A DNA stretch of 64,000 bases, taken from the NCBI GenBank assembly GCA_045576735.1, contig JAZNGZ010000074.1, forward strand, positions 4,559 to 68,558, given 5' to 3'. The notes beneath the pieces were generated by a model. The model saw nothing but the letters and a program-made list of their open reading frames with translations. It did not search any database and was not told the DNA's origin. This DNA is from RGIG4079 sp045576735. Lineage in GTDB: Bacteria > Bacteroidota > Bacteroidia > Bacteroidales > Muribaculaceae. Each line of letters opens with the position of its first letter. Positions within the stretch are counted from its first letter, which is position 1. A program made the position numbers and the translations under genes. This document shows, in pieces, positions 1 to 8,876 of the stretch.

Positions 1-1
1 A

Positions 2-52
2 GAAGGTGATAAAATGTTCCGCTCGGTAAATGATCGTGTTGTAATTTGGTAA
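2..52 (+). CDS. C-terminal end of an unidentified protein (partial)
   Basis: An open frame enters from the left edge and ends at TAA 50-52, giving a 16-residue tail that ends MFRSVNDRVVIW. It is followed after 25 bases by a clear stem-loop terminator, which supports a real gene end here. The tail is too short to identify the family. Confidence 0.5.
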   Translation, partial: EGDKMFRSVNDRVVIW

Positions 53-77
53 AAGAATTATATTTATATCTCATATT

Positions 78-116
78 GAGGAGTGTCAAAATTCAAATTG
101 ACACTCCTCTTCTTTT
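78..116 (+). terminator. Rho-independent terminator
   Basis: A perfect 12-bp stem (GAGGAGTGTCAA at 78-89 with TTGACACTCCTC at 98-109) with an 8-base loop is followed by a T-rich tail. It ends the partial gene at the left edge. Confidence 0.85.
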
Positions 117-348
117 AAGACAAGTCGAATAAGTTAACTCTAATTGTAGGTAGCAGCTCATATTATCTGCGAAAATCCATTCATAATAAAATTCAAAAAT
201 CTTCACGAAGCAATTTATAGAAGTTCCCATATTTCATTCAACAACTCCGCCCAATAATCTTAACATTATTTAACACAAAATGGGGGGGTAAATGGCAATG
301 TTTGTAAATTTGCAACACATATATTAACACTTTATAATTAATTATTTT
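117..348. other. Intergenic region, AT-rich
   Basis: No coding frame is supported here. The only signal seen is a TAAATTTG box at 305-312 that fits the Bacteroidota -7 motif and would give a leader of about 30 bases for the gene at 349. A run of seven G lies at 282-288, near where a -33 box would sit. Confidence 0.4.
305..312 (+). promoter_or_regulatory. Bacteroidota -7 promoter box
   Basis: TAAATTTG matches TAnnTTTG and lies 36 bases before the ATG at 349. No good TTTG -33 box is visible at the usual spacing. Confidence 0.45.
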
Positions 349-1251
349 ATGAAAAATTTTACCCTATTTATCGCATTAGCCGCTATTACCCTTTCGACAA
401 ATGCAAAAGTTTTGAGAGTCAGTAATGTTACAGGTTCATCGGCACCTTACACCAACTACTATGATGCCCAAAACGATGCCGTTGATGGAGACACCATCAT
501 GTTTGACGGCTCAAAAACACCCTACTGTGCCGATGGTGACACATTAAAAATCAAGAAAAGAGTCACAATAACTGGTCCGGGATATTTCTTGACAGAAAAC
601 GGTATAAACAATGAAAATGGTGCTACCGCAAATTTCGATATAATTCAATCTGAAGCAGATGGTGTTGTCATTTCTGGAGTTGTAACCGAGAGTATAGTAA
701 TTAAATCTAACAATAATGTTGTTACACGAAATCACGTTAAAGCGATACGATTTTCAGAAGGTACAACTCAAAATGTTATCCATCAAAACTATATCATAAA
801 TGGCCTACATGGGGAAAACACTACTTATTTGCAAATAACTAACAATGTTTTTGCCTTTAATTCAGACACGTATAGTTTTTGGCATATAGATCACGCAACG
901 GTTAAATATAATACGTTTAAAAGATTATTTGTGCTCCAAAACGTAACTAATAGTACATTTGAATACAATATTACTCGTAACCTTAATTCATTCAATTATA
1001 ACGGTAATACAGCAATAAACAACTACATATATGATGGGATTGGACCATATGCCGAATGCCAAAATGATAAAGATTTATATGCTGTCGATTCCACTATTAA
1101 CCAAGGCATATATAGCGCATTTGCAGGTGAAGATCCATATGTTTTGTCGGGCATTCCAGCCGGACCGGTAATTGAGGATGTAGAGATTCCCGCGTCAATT
1201 GCCAAAGGGAAAGAACTTAATGTAACTGTTAAAATTGGCATTTCAAAATGA
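349..1251 (+). CDS. Secreted beta-helix protein (pectin-lyase-like fold)
   Basis: This 300-residue protein starts with a signal peptide (hydrophobic stretch ending near TNA-K at about residue 19). The middle, about residues 60-230, is built of short Asn- and Val-rich turns such as NNVVTRNHV, ITNNVFAFN and VKYNTF, the spacing typical of right-handed parallel beta-helices. No catalytic residues of a known lyase or hydrolase can be assigned, so it may be an adhesin or a glycan-binding protein. The C-terminal ~25 residues look like the start of an Ig-like strand region. The stop overlaps the next start by four bases (ATGA at 1248-1251), so the two genes are almost certainly cotranslated. Confidence 0.7.
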   Translation: MKNFTLFIALAAITLSTNAKVLRVSNVTGSSAPYTNYYDAQNDAVDGDTIMFDGSKTPYCADGDTLKIKKRVTITGPGYFLTENGINNENGATANFDIIQSEADGVVISGVVTESIVIKSNNNVVTRNHVKAIRFSEGTTQNVIHQNYIINGLHGENTTYLQITNNVFAFNSDTYSFWHIDHATVKYNTFKRLFVLQNVTNSTFEYNITRNLNSFNYNGNTAINNYIYDGIGPYAECQNDKDLYAVDSTINQGIYSAFAGEDPYVLSGIPAGPVIEDVEIPASIAKGKELNVTVKIGISK

Positions 1252-2216
1252 GACATGCAATCTATAAATATCTATGCCTTTCATTTTTACTCAGCAGCGC
1301 CATTTCTTATGCGCAGACACCGAGCAAAGTGGAATACTTCTGGGATAAGGACCCGGGGCATGGAAAAGGTTATATCGTAACTGCCTCAGCCGGCGAAAAT
1401 AATCTGAGAATAAATTTCAACAACGTTGATTATGGGGTACACACACTGTGGATTCGCACTCAAGATTCTAACGGAAACTGGTCATCAACTATAGGCAAAC
1501 CGATTCTTGTCAAAAAAGATGCAGCCACAACAATTACTAAATTGGAATATTTCTGGGATAAAGACCTGGGATATGACAAAGCTTCACCGATTAAAAACAT
1601 CAATGTAGGCGATAATTTCCCCCAAATTGACTTCTCTGACATTTGCGATGGAGCTCATCTACTTTGTTTAAGAGCAAAAGACAATATTGGGGTGTGGTCA
1701 ATAGTAATCACCAAACCGATATATGTTTACACTATCAATCCCCGTGTATTAGATATGGAATACTTTATCGACTCAGATCCAGGCGAAGGTAATGGCATAA
1801 AAGTTGATATAAGTGGCGACAATCAAGAAAATGCCACATTTTCAATCAATACCGACACGCTCACTATTGGTGCACATCAACTAAATGTGAGAATAAAAGA
1901 TTGCTATGGATTGTGGAGTATTTTGAGTAGTGAACCATTTGAAATTACAGAAGCAGATGGGGTAGAACGCATCGAATTCACAATGCCAATAAGCATTTCA
2001 GCGTCAGACGGCACATGTGTTTTACAAAGTAATAGACTTTCATCGGGAGATTATCACATAACCATCGTTTCTATCGACGGACGAACCCTTGCATCTACTT
2101 CATGGAATTCCGATTCAAACATATGCGAAATTAGCATAGGTGTTAGAAATCAGCCAATATTTGTAGTTGTTGAAAATGACAACAATAGATTAGTAAAACG
2201 CATAATGTCAAAATAA
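1248..2216 (+). CDS. Secreted protein with three tandem Ig-like repeats and sorting-type C-terminus
   Basis: The 322-residue product has a signal peptide ending near SYAQ (about residue 22). It then carries three similar units of roughly 75-80 residues, each opening with a Tyr-Phe-x-Asp-x-Asp-x-Gly signature (YFWDKDPGHGKG, YFWDKDLGYDKA, YFIDSDPGEGNG) and ending in an HTLWIRTQD/HQLNVRIKD-like strand. The last ~75 residues (SGDYHITIVSIDGRTLA through VKRIMSK) resemble a type IX secretion C-terminal domain. The function is unknown. Because it overlaps the beta-helix gene by ATGA, the two probably act together at the cell surface. Confidence 0.7.
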   Translation: MRHAIYKYLCLSFLLSSAISYAQTPSKVEYFWDKDPGHGKGYIVTASAGENNLRINFNNVDYGVHTLWIRTQDSNGNWSSTIGKPILVKKDAATTITKLEYFWDKDLGYDKASPIKNINVGDNFPQIDFSDICDGAHLLCLRAKDNIGVWSIVITKPIYVYTINPRVLDMEYFIDSDPGEGNGIKVDISGDNQENATFSINTDTLTIGAHQLNVRIKDCYGLWSILSSEPFEITEADGVERIEFTMPISISASDGTCVLQSNRLSSGDYHITIVSIDGRTLASTSWNSDSNICEISIGVRNQPIFVVVENDNNRLVKRIMSK

Positions 2217-2237
2217 ATTGGAGTAAATTATTTTCAC

Positions 2238-2274
2238 AAAATGTGGCGCTAATAAAACGCCACATTTTTTATTT
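2238..2274 (+). terminator. Rho-independent terminator
   Basis: An 11-bp stem, AAAATGTGGCG at 2238-2248 with CGCCACATTTT at 2258-2268, runs into a T tract. It separates the secreted pair from the dnaN operon. Confidence 0.85.
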
Positions 2275-2329
2275 ATCATTTTGTCTATAAAATCAATCAA
2301 AACACACAATATATATGAAAAAAAAACGC

Positions 2330-2337
2330 TATATTTG
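2330..2337 (+). promoter_or_regulatory. Promoter -7 box of the dnaN operon
   Basis: TATATTTG fits TAnnTTTG and lies 45 bases upstream of the dnaN ATG, just after a terminator. No strong TTTG is seen at the -33 position. Confidence 0.55.
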
Positions 2338-2382
2338 TAGTTTAATAAAAAAGACAATAATAACTCAAAATATAGCTATAAT

Positions 2383-3510
2383 ATGAAATTCAATGTGCCG
2401 AGCAAAACGCTCTATAATTATGTGTCATCGGTGAGCAAAGTTATCAACTCAAAGAATGCTTTAGCAATCCTCAACAACTTCTTATTTAACCTTGAAGGAA
2501 ATCAATTAACTATTACAGCATCAGACTTGGAGAACACCCTCACTGCACGTGTTCCTGTAACAGAAGTTGAAGGTGAAGGTAAATTTTGTATTGATGCACG
2601 TCGTCTTGTTGATTTGCTTAAAGAAATGCCCGACCAAGGCATCACATTCGAAATTAAGGATAACTTAGCCGTTGAAATCACATATCCAAGTGGTAATTAT
2701 AACCTCATTGCATTTAATGGGAATGAATATCCTTCAAACAAGGATGATAATGAGGAAGTTGGCAAACTTGAATTCTCATGTCCAACAAAACAAATTATAG
2801 ACGGAATTGACAACACAATCTTTGCAGTAGGTAACGATGATCTTCGTCCACAAATGATGGGTATTTTATGGGACATCAAACCCGATGCAATCACATTTGT
2901 TGCCACTGATACTCGCAAGCTAGTAAAATATCGCAATGCGCTATCGGCCCCCGGCGTGGAAGGCTCTTGTATCCTTCCTATCAAGCCTGCAACCGTATTG
3001 AAAAATGTGTTTGCAAAAGAAGAAAGTGTAAACGTTACTATTGAGCCCAAAAGTGCTACATTTGAAAGCGCATCATTCACATTCAATTGTCGTTTTATCA
3101 AAGGTAACTTCCCCGATTATAATCGTGTAATCCCTACAAACAATCCATATAAACTCACTATTGACCGCCAATCATTCTTAAATGCAGTGCGCCGTGTGGG
3201 TGTTTTTGTTGACCCAGGTCATGGCCTTGTTAAGTTCAAGCTCACCCCTAACGAGGTTATTCTTAAAGCACAAGACAACAATTTCCAAACATCGGCATGG
3301 GAATCGGTTCCATGTGATTTTACAGGCGATGAAATGATAATTGGCTTTAGCGCGCCATATCTTATTGAAATTTTTGGCACACTATCAACTAGCGATATAA
3401 TCATTTCACTCTCAGACCCAAGCCGTCCAGGCGTATTCTTCCCATCAGAGGACAAAGAAAATAGTGAACTTTTAATGTTGCTTATGCCAATGACTGTTGC
3501 CGAATTCTAA
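2383..3510 (+). CDS. dnaN: DNA polymerase III beta subunit (sliding clamp)
   Basis: DnaN forms the ring-shaped dimer that tethers the replicative polymerase to DNA. The 375-residue length matches the family, and the sequence begins with the typical MKFNVPSKTLYNYVSSVSKV. The three clamp domains can be followed by their repeated pattern, for example NALAILNNFLF in domain I and LIEIFGTLSTSDIIISLSDPSRPGVF in domain III. The C-terminus LLMLLMPMTVAEF contains the MPM segment that lines the pocket for clamp-binding motifs. It is the first gene of a closely packed run, with the DnaQ-like exonuclease 10 bases downstream, a sensible partner. The dnaN gene is not next to dnaA here. Confidence 0.96.
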   Translation: MKFNVPSKTLYNYVSSVSKVINSKNALAILNNFLFNLEGNQLTITASDLENTLTARVPVTEVEGEGKFCIDARRLVDLLKEMPDQGITFEIKDNLAVEITYPSGNYNLIAFNGNEYPSNKDDNEEVGKLEFSCPTKQIIDGIDNTIFAVGNDDLRPQMMGILWDIKPDAITFVATDTRKLVKYRNALSAPGVEGSCILPIKPATVLKNVFAKEESVNVTIEPKSATFESASFTFNCRFIKGNFPDYNRVIPTNNPYKLTIDRQSFLNAVRRVGVFVDPGHGLVKFKLTPNEVILKAQDNNFQTSAWESVPCDFTGDEMIIGFSAPYLIEIFGTLSTSDIIISLSDPSRPGVFFPSEDKENSELLMLLMPMTVAEF

Positions 3511-3520
3511 TTGACGTGTA

Positions 3521-4288
3521 ATGGAATTAAAATTAAAAAAACCGATAATATTTTTCGATTTAGAGACGACCGGGACAAATATTACAACCGATCGCATCGT
3601 AGAAATATCGATGATTAAGATTATGCCCAATGGCGAAGAAAAAGAACGCACATTGCGTATAAATCCTGAGATGCACATACCTGCCGAAGCAACAGCTGTG
3701 CATCATATTACCGATGAAGATGTGGCCAATTGTCGCACATTCAAAGAAATTGCCAAGGATCTTGCTCAAAGTTTTTTAGGATGCGACATTGCCGGATTCA
3801 ACTCTAATCGTTTCGACATTCCAATGCTCGACCAAGAGTTTCAACGTGTGGGGGTAAAATTTGACTTCACTAAGCCTCGTTTTATAGATGTACAAACAAT
3901 TTTCCATAAGAAAGAGCAACGCACCCTTGTGGCTGCATATAAATTTTATTGCGGAAAAGATCTTGAAGCTGCTCACTCGGCTAATGCCGATACACGCGCT
4001 ACCTATGAGGTATTGAAGGCACAACTCGACATGTATGATGACCTACCCAACGACATGGAGGCATTATCGGAGTTTTCATCACAAAACCGCAATGTAGACC
4101 TAGCCGGACGAGTGATATATAATGAAAAACGCCAGGAAGTTATTAATTTTGGCAAATACAAAGGTCAGCTTGTAGAAGATGTATTAAAAAAAGACATAGG
4201 CTATTATAGTTGGATAATGCAAGGCGATTTTCCACAAAACACCAAGGACGTATTTACGAACATCAAATTACGCTCAAAACAATGCTGA
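3521..4288 (+). CDS. DnaQ-like 3'-5' exonuclease (DNA polymerase III epsilon-type)
   Basis: This 255-residue protein is a DEDDh-family exonuclease of the type that proofreads during replication or trims DNA ends. The catalytic motifs are complete: Exo I has D13 and E15 in FFDLETTG, Exo II has D99 in GFNSNRFDIPML, and Exo III has H152 and D157 in HSANADTRAT. The C-terminal ~55 residues (INFGKYKGQ ... YYSWIMQGDFP) form a small DUF3820-like domain often attached to bacteroidal DnaQ proteins. The gene lies between dnaN and coaBC; its stop overlaps the coaBC start. Whether it is the main replicative proofreader cannot be told from this window. Confidence 0.9.
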   Translation: MELKLKKPIIFFDLETTGTNITTDRIVEISMIKIMPNGEEKERTLRINPEMHIPAEATAVHHITDEDVANCRTFKEIAKDLAQSFLGCDIAGFNSNRFDIPMLDQEFQRVGVKFDFTKPRFIDVQTIFHKKEQRTLVAAYKFYCGKDLEAAHSANADTRATYEVLKAQLDMYDDLPNDMEALSEFSSQNRNVDLAGRVIYNEKRQEVINFGKYKGQLVEDVLKKDIGYYSWIMQGDFPQNTKDVFTNIKLRSKQC

Positions 4289-5475
4289 AAGGCAAACATA
4301 TCATATTAGGCATTACCGGGGGGATTGCGGCATATAAATCGGTTTCGCTTCTACGACTTCTAGTAAAAGCAGGTGCCGAAGTGCAAGTTGTAATCACGCC
4401 ATCGGGCAAAGAGTTTATCACTCCGGTAACATTATCAGCCCTTAGCGGGAAACCTGTTGTAAGTGAATTTTTCACAGCCAATACCGGTGAATGGCATAGT
4501 CATGTAGACCTAGGATTGTGGGCCGACGCCATGGTCATTGCCCCTGCTACCGCATCGTCAATCGCCAAAATGGCCAATGGAGTTGCAGACAATATGCTAA
4601 TCACCACATACCTTTCTGCAAAAGCTCCTGTATTTATTGCTCCGGCAATGGACCTAGACATGATGGCACATCCATCAACAAAGCGCAACATTGAGTTATT
4701 AAAAAGCTACGGAAATCATATAATAGAACCGGCCGAAGGTGAATTGGCAAGCCATCTTGTCGGCAAGGGGCGAATGGAAGAGCCCGAAGCAATAGTAGAA
4801 CACCTAATAAATTTCTTTTCATTATCCCAAGAACTAAAAGGTAAAAAGGTGCTAATTACAGCGGGACCCACATATGAAAAATTTGACCCGGTGAGATTCA
4901 TTGGCAACTATTCATCGGGGAAAATGGGATATGCTATTGCCGAGGAAGCGGCTCGTCGCGGTGCCGAAGTAACAATAGTAAGCGGACCTGTGGCTATAAC
5001 TACAAATTCACCGAAAATAACAATAAAAAACGTTGAATCGGCTCGCGAAATGCACAAAGAATGTCTCAACATATTTCCACAATGCGATTATGCAATAATG
5101 AGTGCAGCAGTTGCCGACTATGCCCCAGCCGAATGTGCCGAAAATAAAATCAAACGGGAAAAAGATGACGTACCCGTTATAAAATTGGTAAAAAATCCTG
5201 ACATAGCAGCTAGTCTAGGTGAAATAAAAAAAGAGGACCAACAACTCATTGGCTTTGCGTTGGAAACAAATAACGAGGAAATAAATGCTCTTGAAAAGAT
5301 GCAACGTAAAAATCTTGATATGATTGTTCTAAACTCTCTTCAAGACAATGGAGCCGGATTTGGTACAGACACAAACAAAATAACTATCTTTAAAGCAAAC
5401 GGAAGTAAAATCGTATTTCCTTTAAAATCAAAGACAGAAGTAGCCAAAGACATTATTGACTCAATTAACAAATGA
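4282..5475 (+). CDS. coaBC: Bifunctional phosphopantothenoylcysteine decarboxylase / phosphopantothenate-cysteine ligase
   Basis: CoaBC performs two steps of coenzyme A synthesis. The start is set at ATG 4282, inside the end of the exonuclease gene (ATGCTGA overlap), because the conserved LGITGGIAAYK flavoprotein motif begins seven residues later; an upstream in-frame ATG at 4210 would add 24 non-homologous residues. The CoaC half (about 1-190) keeps the catalytic His (H74). Positions corresponding to E. coli Asn125 and Cys158 read as D124 (APAMDLDM) and S157 (ELASHLVGKGRM). The CoaB half shows TAGPTYEKFDPVRFIGNYSSG, AAVADYAP and NKIKREKD. The length is 397 residues. It overlaps the next gene by ATGA. 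Confidence 0.95.
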   Translation: MLKGKHIILGITGGIAAYKSVSLLRLLVKAGAEVQVVITPSGKEFITPVTLSALSGKPVVSEFFTANTGEWHSHVDLGLWADAMVIAPATASSIAKMANGVADNMLITTYLSAKAPVFIAPAMDLDMMAHPSTKRNIELLKSYGNHIIEPAEGELASHLVGKGRMEEPEAIVEHLINFFSLSQELKGKKVLITAGPTYEKFDPVRFIGNYSSGKMGYAIAEEAARRGAEVTIVSGPVAITTNSPKITIKNVESAREMHKECLNIFPQCDYAIMSAAVADYAPAECAENKIKREKDDVPVIKLVKNPDIAASLGEIKKEDQQLIGFALETNNEEINALEKMQRKNLDMIVLNSLQDNGAGFGTDTNKITIFKANGSKIVFPLKSKTEVAKDIIDSINK

Positions 5476-6389
5476 AACAAAAGATTATAAATATAATCAT
5501 TTTATTCTGTGCGTTTTTTGCAGTATCTTTTACAGCAAAAAGCCAAGAGCTCAATTGCGAGGTAGAAATTAATGCCGACCAAATTCAAAATGCAAACAAG
5601 CAAGTTTTTGAAACACTCAAAGAGGCTATTAATGAATACATGAACACTACCAAGTTCTCGAATGCCCAATTTAGTGCTAATGAAAAAATTAATTGTCGTC
5701 TATTTTTTACAATTAAGGAATATAACGACAACACTATGATTGGTGACTTGCAAATTCAATCATCACGCCCCGTATATAATAGCACATATACAACTACCCT
5801 TATCAACTTTAAGGATACAAAGATTGAATTTACATATCAAGAGAATGAGCCACTCATTTATTCTGAAAACAACATGGAGAGCAATCTCACTGCGATACTC
5901 AACTTTTATGCATATTTAATTATAGCGGTTGACTTTGACTCTTTTGCCCTTAATGGAGGAGACCCCTTTTACGAAAAAGCTCAGAATGTAGTGCAAATGG
6001 CGCAATCATCGGGAGAAAGTGGTTGGAAAGCATTTGAAGACACCAAAAATAGGCCGTCAGTGTTAGCTTCATATACCGAGCCAAACACATCGGTTATTAG
6101 AACTCTTATATATGAATATCATCGTTTAGGCCTTGATGAAATGGTTTTAAGTCCCGACAAAGGAAGAGCGAAGATTAGTTCAACTCTCAACTATCTTCAA
6201 AAAATTTACGATGTAGCACCTATGTCGGTCGCCTTATCGATTTTTAAAGACTCAAAACTTGATGAATTGGTCAATCTATATACCAAGTCATCACAAACCG
6301 AACGCGACAATGCTTATGAGATATTGTCAACACTATACCCTACCGAAAACGACCGCGTAACAAAAATAAAGAACGGCACAAACAAATAA
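5472..6389 (+). CDS. DUF4835 family protein, exported
   Basis: A 305-residue protein with an N-terminal signal peptide (cleavage near AKSQ-ELNC, about residue 25). The body matches the DUF4835 pattern: an early ELNCEVEINADQI segment, then repeated beta strands, then DGGDPFYEKA-like text (here GGDPFYEKAQNVVQMAQSS) followed by GWKAFED. Members of this family occur throughout Bacteroidota between coaBC and recN, exactly the position seen here, but no biochemical function is established. It overlaps coaBC by four bases and is followed by recN after 14 bases, so it is part of the same operon. Confidence 0.85.
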   Translation: MKQKIINIIILFCAFFAVSFTAKSQELNCEVEINADQIQNANKQVFETLKEAINEYMNTTKFSNAQFSANEKINCRLFFTIKEYNDNTMIGDLQIQSSRPVYNSTYTTTLINFKDTKIEFTYQENEPLIYSENNMESNLTAILNFYAYLIIAVDFDSFALNGGDPFYEKAQNVVQMAQSSGESGWKAFEDTKNRPSVLASYTEPNTSVIRTLIYEYHRLGLDEMVLSPDKGRAKISSTLNYLQKIYDVAPMSVALSIFKDSKLDELVNLYTKSSQTERDNAYEILSTLYPTENDRVTKIKNGTNK

Positions 6390-6403
6390 TAGTCGATTAA
6401 TTT

Positions 6404-8068
6404 ATGATTGAGTCATTACATATTTCCAACTATGCACTAATCGATAATATTGATATCGACTTTCACGATGGTTTAAACATCATTACCGGCGAGACAGGTG
6501 CCGGGAAATCAATAATGCTCGGGGCTTTATCTATGATATTAGGAGGCAGAGCCGACACTAAAGTTGTGCGCGATAGTAATCGTAAATCTATAATCGAAGC
6601 TGTTTTTAATGTCGAAGAATTCCAATCGCTTGAAACATTCTGTAAAGAAAATGACATTGATTGGGATAAAGACCAATGCATTCTTCGACGTGAAATATCC
6701 CCTTCAGGTCGCTCAAGAGCATTTGTCAATGACACACCTGTATCATTATCACAACTGCAGACAATTGCATCACAACTTGTCGACATTCATTCTCAACATC
6801 AAAACCGACTTATATCTTCGCCTGAATACCAACTAAAAATAATTGATAGTTTAGGCCGGAATGATGCTTTAATAAAAGAGTATAGCTCTAGATATGAAGC
6901 ATTTCGAATATCGGTCAAAAAGTTGAAATCAATGCGTGAACTAATCAATAAGAATAACTCCGATGAAGAATTCATGCGGTTTCAGCTTAAACACCTCGAA
7001 GATATGCACCTCGTAGCCGGCGAACAGGCCGAACTTGAGAAAGAACGCGAGCTACTTAGTAATATTACAGAAATAAAACATAGATTAAGCAATACTCTTT
7101 CAGCATTATCTTCGGGTAGTGGAAATGTATTGACATCGCTTAAGGTTGCAGTTGAAAACTGTAGTGAACTAAATGATATACTCGATGACGCAGAATCTCT
7201 AAGCAATCGACTTGAGTCAACTCGAATTGAGATTCAAGACATTACAGAAACACTTGCCTCATATGATGCTAATTTAGCAGCTGACCCTCAAGCACTCGAT
7301 GAGATTGACCAACGTCTAAGTGAGATTTATGCACTACAACGACGACACAAAGTTGATAGCGTAGAGGAGTTAATTACAATTCGCGAAGACTTAAAAGAAA
7401 AAATTAACGCCCTCGAAAATAGTGACGAGGCATTAAAACAACTAGAACAAGAGGCTAAACAAGCGCAATTACATGCTCTAGAAATAGCGAAAAAAATATC
7501 ATCCATTCGCAAAACTGAAGCTAAAAACTTTGCATCAATACTTAAAGAAAAGGCAATGCCACTTGGGATGAAAAACCTTCAATGCGATGTTGCAGTAACA
7601 AACACAACATCACTTCAACCCAACGGTATTGATAATGTTGAATTTTTATTTGCATTCAATAAGAACCAAGCGCTTATGCCTGTAGACGGGACTGCATCGG
7701 GTGGTGAGATTTCGAGATTAATGCTATCGATAAAATCAATTATTGCCAACAAGATGCATTTGCCATCAATCATCTTTGATGAAGTTGACACCGGAGTATC
7801 GGGCGATGTTGCTAATCGCATGGGAGAAATGATGCAAAACATAGCTAAAAACATACAAGTTATAGCAATAACGCATCTACCTCAAGTAGCATCAAAAGGG
7901 TCATCACACTATAAAGTCTACAAAGAAGACGATGAGAATTCGACTCAAACAAGAATTCGCCAACTAAGCAATAATGAACGTATTGATGAATTGGCTATAA
8001 TGTTAAGCGGTTCAATGGTAGATGATGCAGCGCGCGCTAATGCTCGCAGTTTATTAAATATTGATTAA
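6404..8068 (+). CDS. recN: DNA repair protein RecN (SMC-like ATPase)
   Basis: RecN is an SMC-like ATPase that works in double-strand-break repair. The 554-residue protein has the Walker A motif GETGAGKS at residues 29-36, a long central coiled-coil region rich in Glu, Leu and Lys (about 150-370), an ABC signature (TASGGEISRLML, near 430) and a Walker B (SIIFDEVDTG, near 457). The closing ITHLPQVAS segment holds the switch histidine. Its length and motif order match the family. It sits between the DUF4835 gene and rlmB; its stop lies ten bases before the rlmB start. Confidence 0.96.
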   Translation: MIESLHISNYALIDNIDIDFHDGLNIITGETGAGKSIMLGALSMILGGRADTKVVRDSNRKSIIEAVFNVEEFQSLETFCKENDIDWDKDQCILRREISPSGRSRAFVNDTPVSLSQLQTIASQLVDIHSQHQNRLISSPEYQLKIIDSLGRNDALIKEYSSRYEAFRISVKKLKSMRELINKNNSDEEFMRFQLKHLEDMHLVAGEQAELEKERELLSNITEIKHRLSNTLSALSSGSGNVLTSLKVAVENCSELNDILDDAESLSNRLESTRIEIQDITETLASYDANLAADPQALDEIDQRLSEIYALQRRHKVDSVEELITIREDLKEKINALENSDEALKQLEQEAKQAQLHALEIAKKISSIRKTEAKNFASILKEKAMPLGMKNLQCDVAVTNTTSLQPNGIDNVEFLFAFNKNQALMPVDGTASGGEISRLMLSIKSIIANKMHLPSIIFDEVDTGVSGDVANRMGEMMQNIAKNIQVIAITHLPQVASKGSSHYKVYKEDDENSTQTRIRQLSNNERIDELAIMLSGSMVDDAARANARSLLNID

Positions 8069-8078
8069 ATATACGCAA

Positions 8079-8834
8079 ATGGAACGTAACGAATATATAT
8101 TTGGGATAAGGGCTGTGATGGAAGCCATCGAAGCCGGCAAGGATATTGATAAGATTTTAATCAAAAAGGACCTACAAGGAGAACTTGTGGGGGAACTATT
8201 CGATTTAATACGCGAATATCATATCGTGAGTCAGAGAGTTCCTATCGAACGAATTAACAAGATTACACGCAAGAATCATCAAGGAGTAATCGCGATTTTG
8301 TCGGCAGTCACCTACCATTCGCTCGAAAATCTTGTTCCACAAGTCTATGAAGAAGGAATGCTTCCTTTTGTTGTTGTACTTGATGGCATTACTGATGTCC
8401 GCAATTTCGGAGCAATATCGCGTACATGCGAGTGTGTTGGGGCCAATGCAATCGTTATCCCCGAACGAGGCAGTGTCACAGTTAATGCCGATGCAGTGAA
8501 AACATCGGCGGGAGCATTACACTATCTACCGGTGTGTCGCGAAAAAAATGTGGTATCGGCAATTAGATTTCTCAAAGATAACGGCTATCAAATTGTAGCA
8601 GCTTCAGAAAAAGCACAAATAACATATACTCAAGCCGACTATACCGGACCGGTAGCAATTGTGATGGGAGCTGAAGACACCGGAATTTCGCCCGAAGTGC
8701 TTCGTCTATGCGATACAATCGTATCAATTCCACAATTTGGCAACATTGGTTCTCTAAATGTGTCAGTAGCAGCCGGGGTTATGATGTATGAGGTTGTTCG
8801 TCAACGATTAGCTGCAGATATGAATATAGAATAA
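8079..8834 (+). CDS. rlmB: 23S rRNA (guanosine-2'-O-)-methyltransferase RlmB/TrmH type
   Basis: A SPOUT-class RNA methyltransferase that methylates ribose 2'-O positions; the closest named type is RlmB, which acts on G2251 of 23S rRNA. The start is placed at ATG 8079 because MERNEYIFGIRAVMEAI matches the N-terminal substrate-binding domain; an in-frame ATG at 8061 would overlap recN. The trefoil-knot motifs are complete: DGITDVRNFGAISRTC, AIVMGAEDTGISPEVL and IPQFGNIGSLNVSVAAGV. The length is 251 residues. The exact target base is inferred from similarity only. Confidence 0.9.
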   Translation: MERNEYIFGIRAVMEAIEAGKDIDKILIKKDLQGELVGELFDLIREYHIVSQRVPIERINKITRKNHQGVIAILSAVTYHSLENLVPQVYEEGMLPFVVVLDGITDVRNFGAISRTCECVGANAIVIPERGSVTVNADAVKTSAGALHYLPVCREKNVVSAIRFLKDNGYQIVAASEKAQITYTQADYTGPVAIVMGAEDTGISPEVLRLCDTIVSIPQFGNIGSLNVSVAAGVMMYEVVRQRLAADMNIE

Positions 8835-8876
8835 TATATAAACTAATATAAACAAAACATAAATTTACACGTTATT

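Noticed and set aside
2697..3101. 134-codon minus-strand open frame inside dnaN
   Set aside because: Antisense shadow of a well-conserved gene, with no plausible protein.
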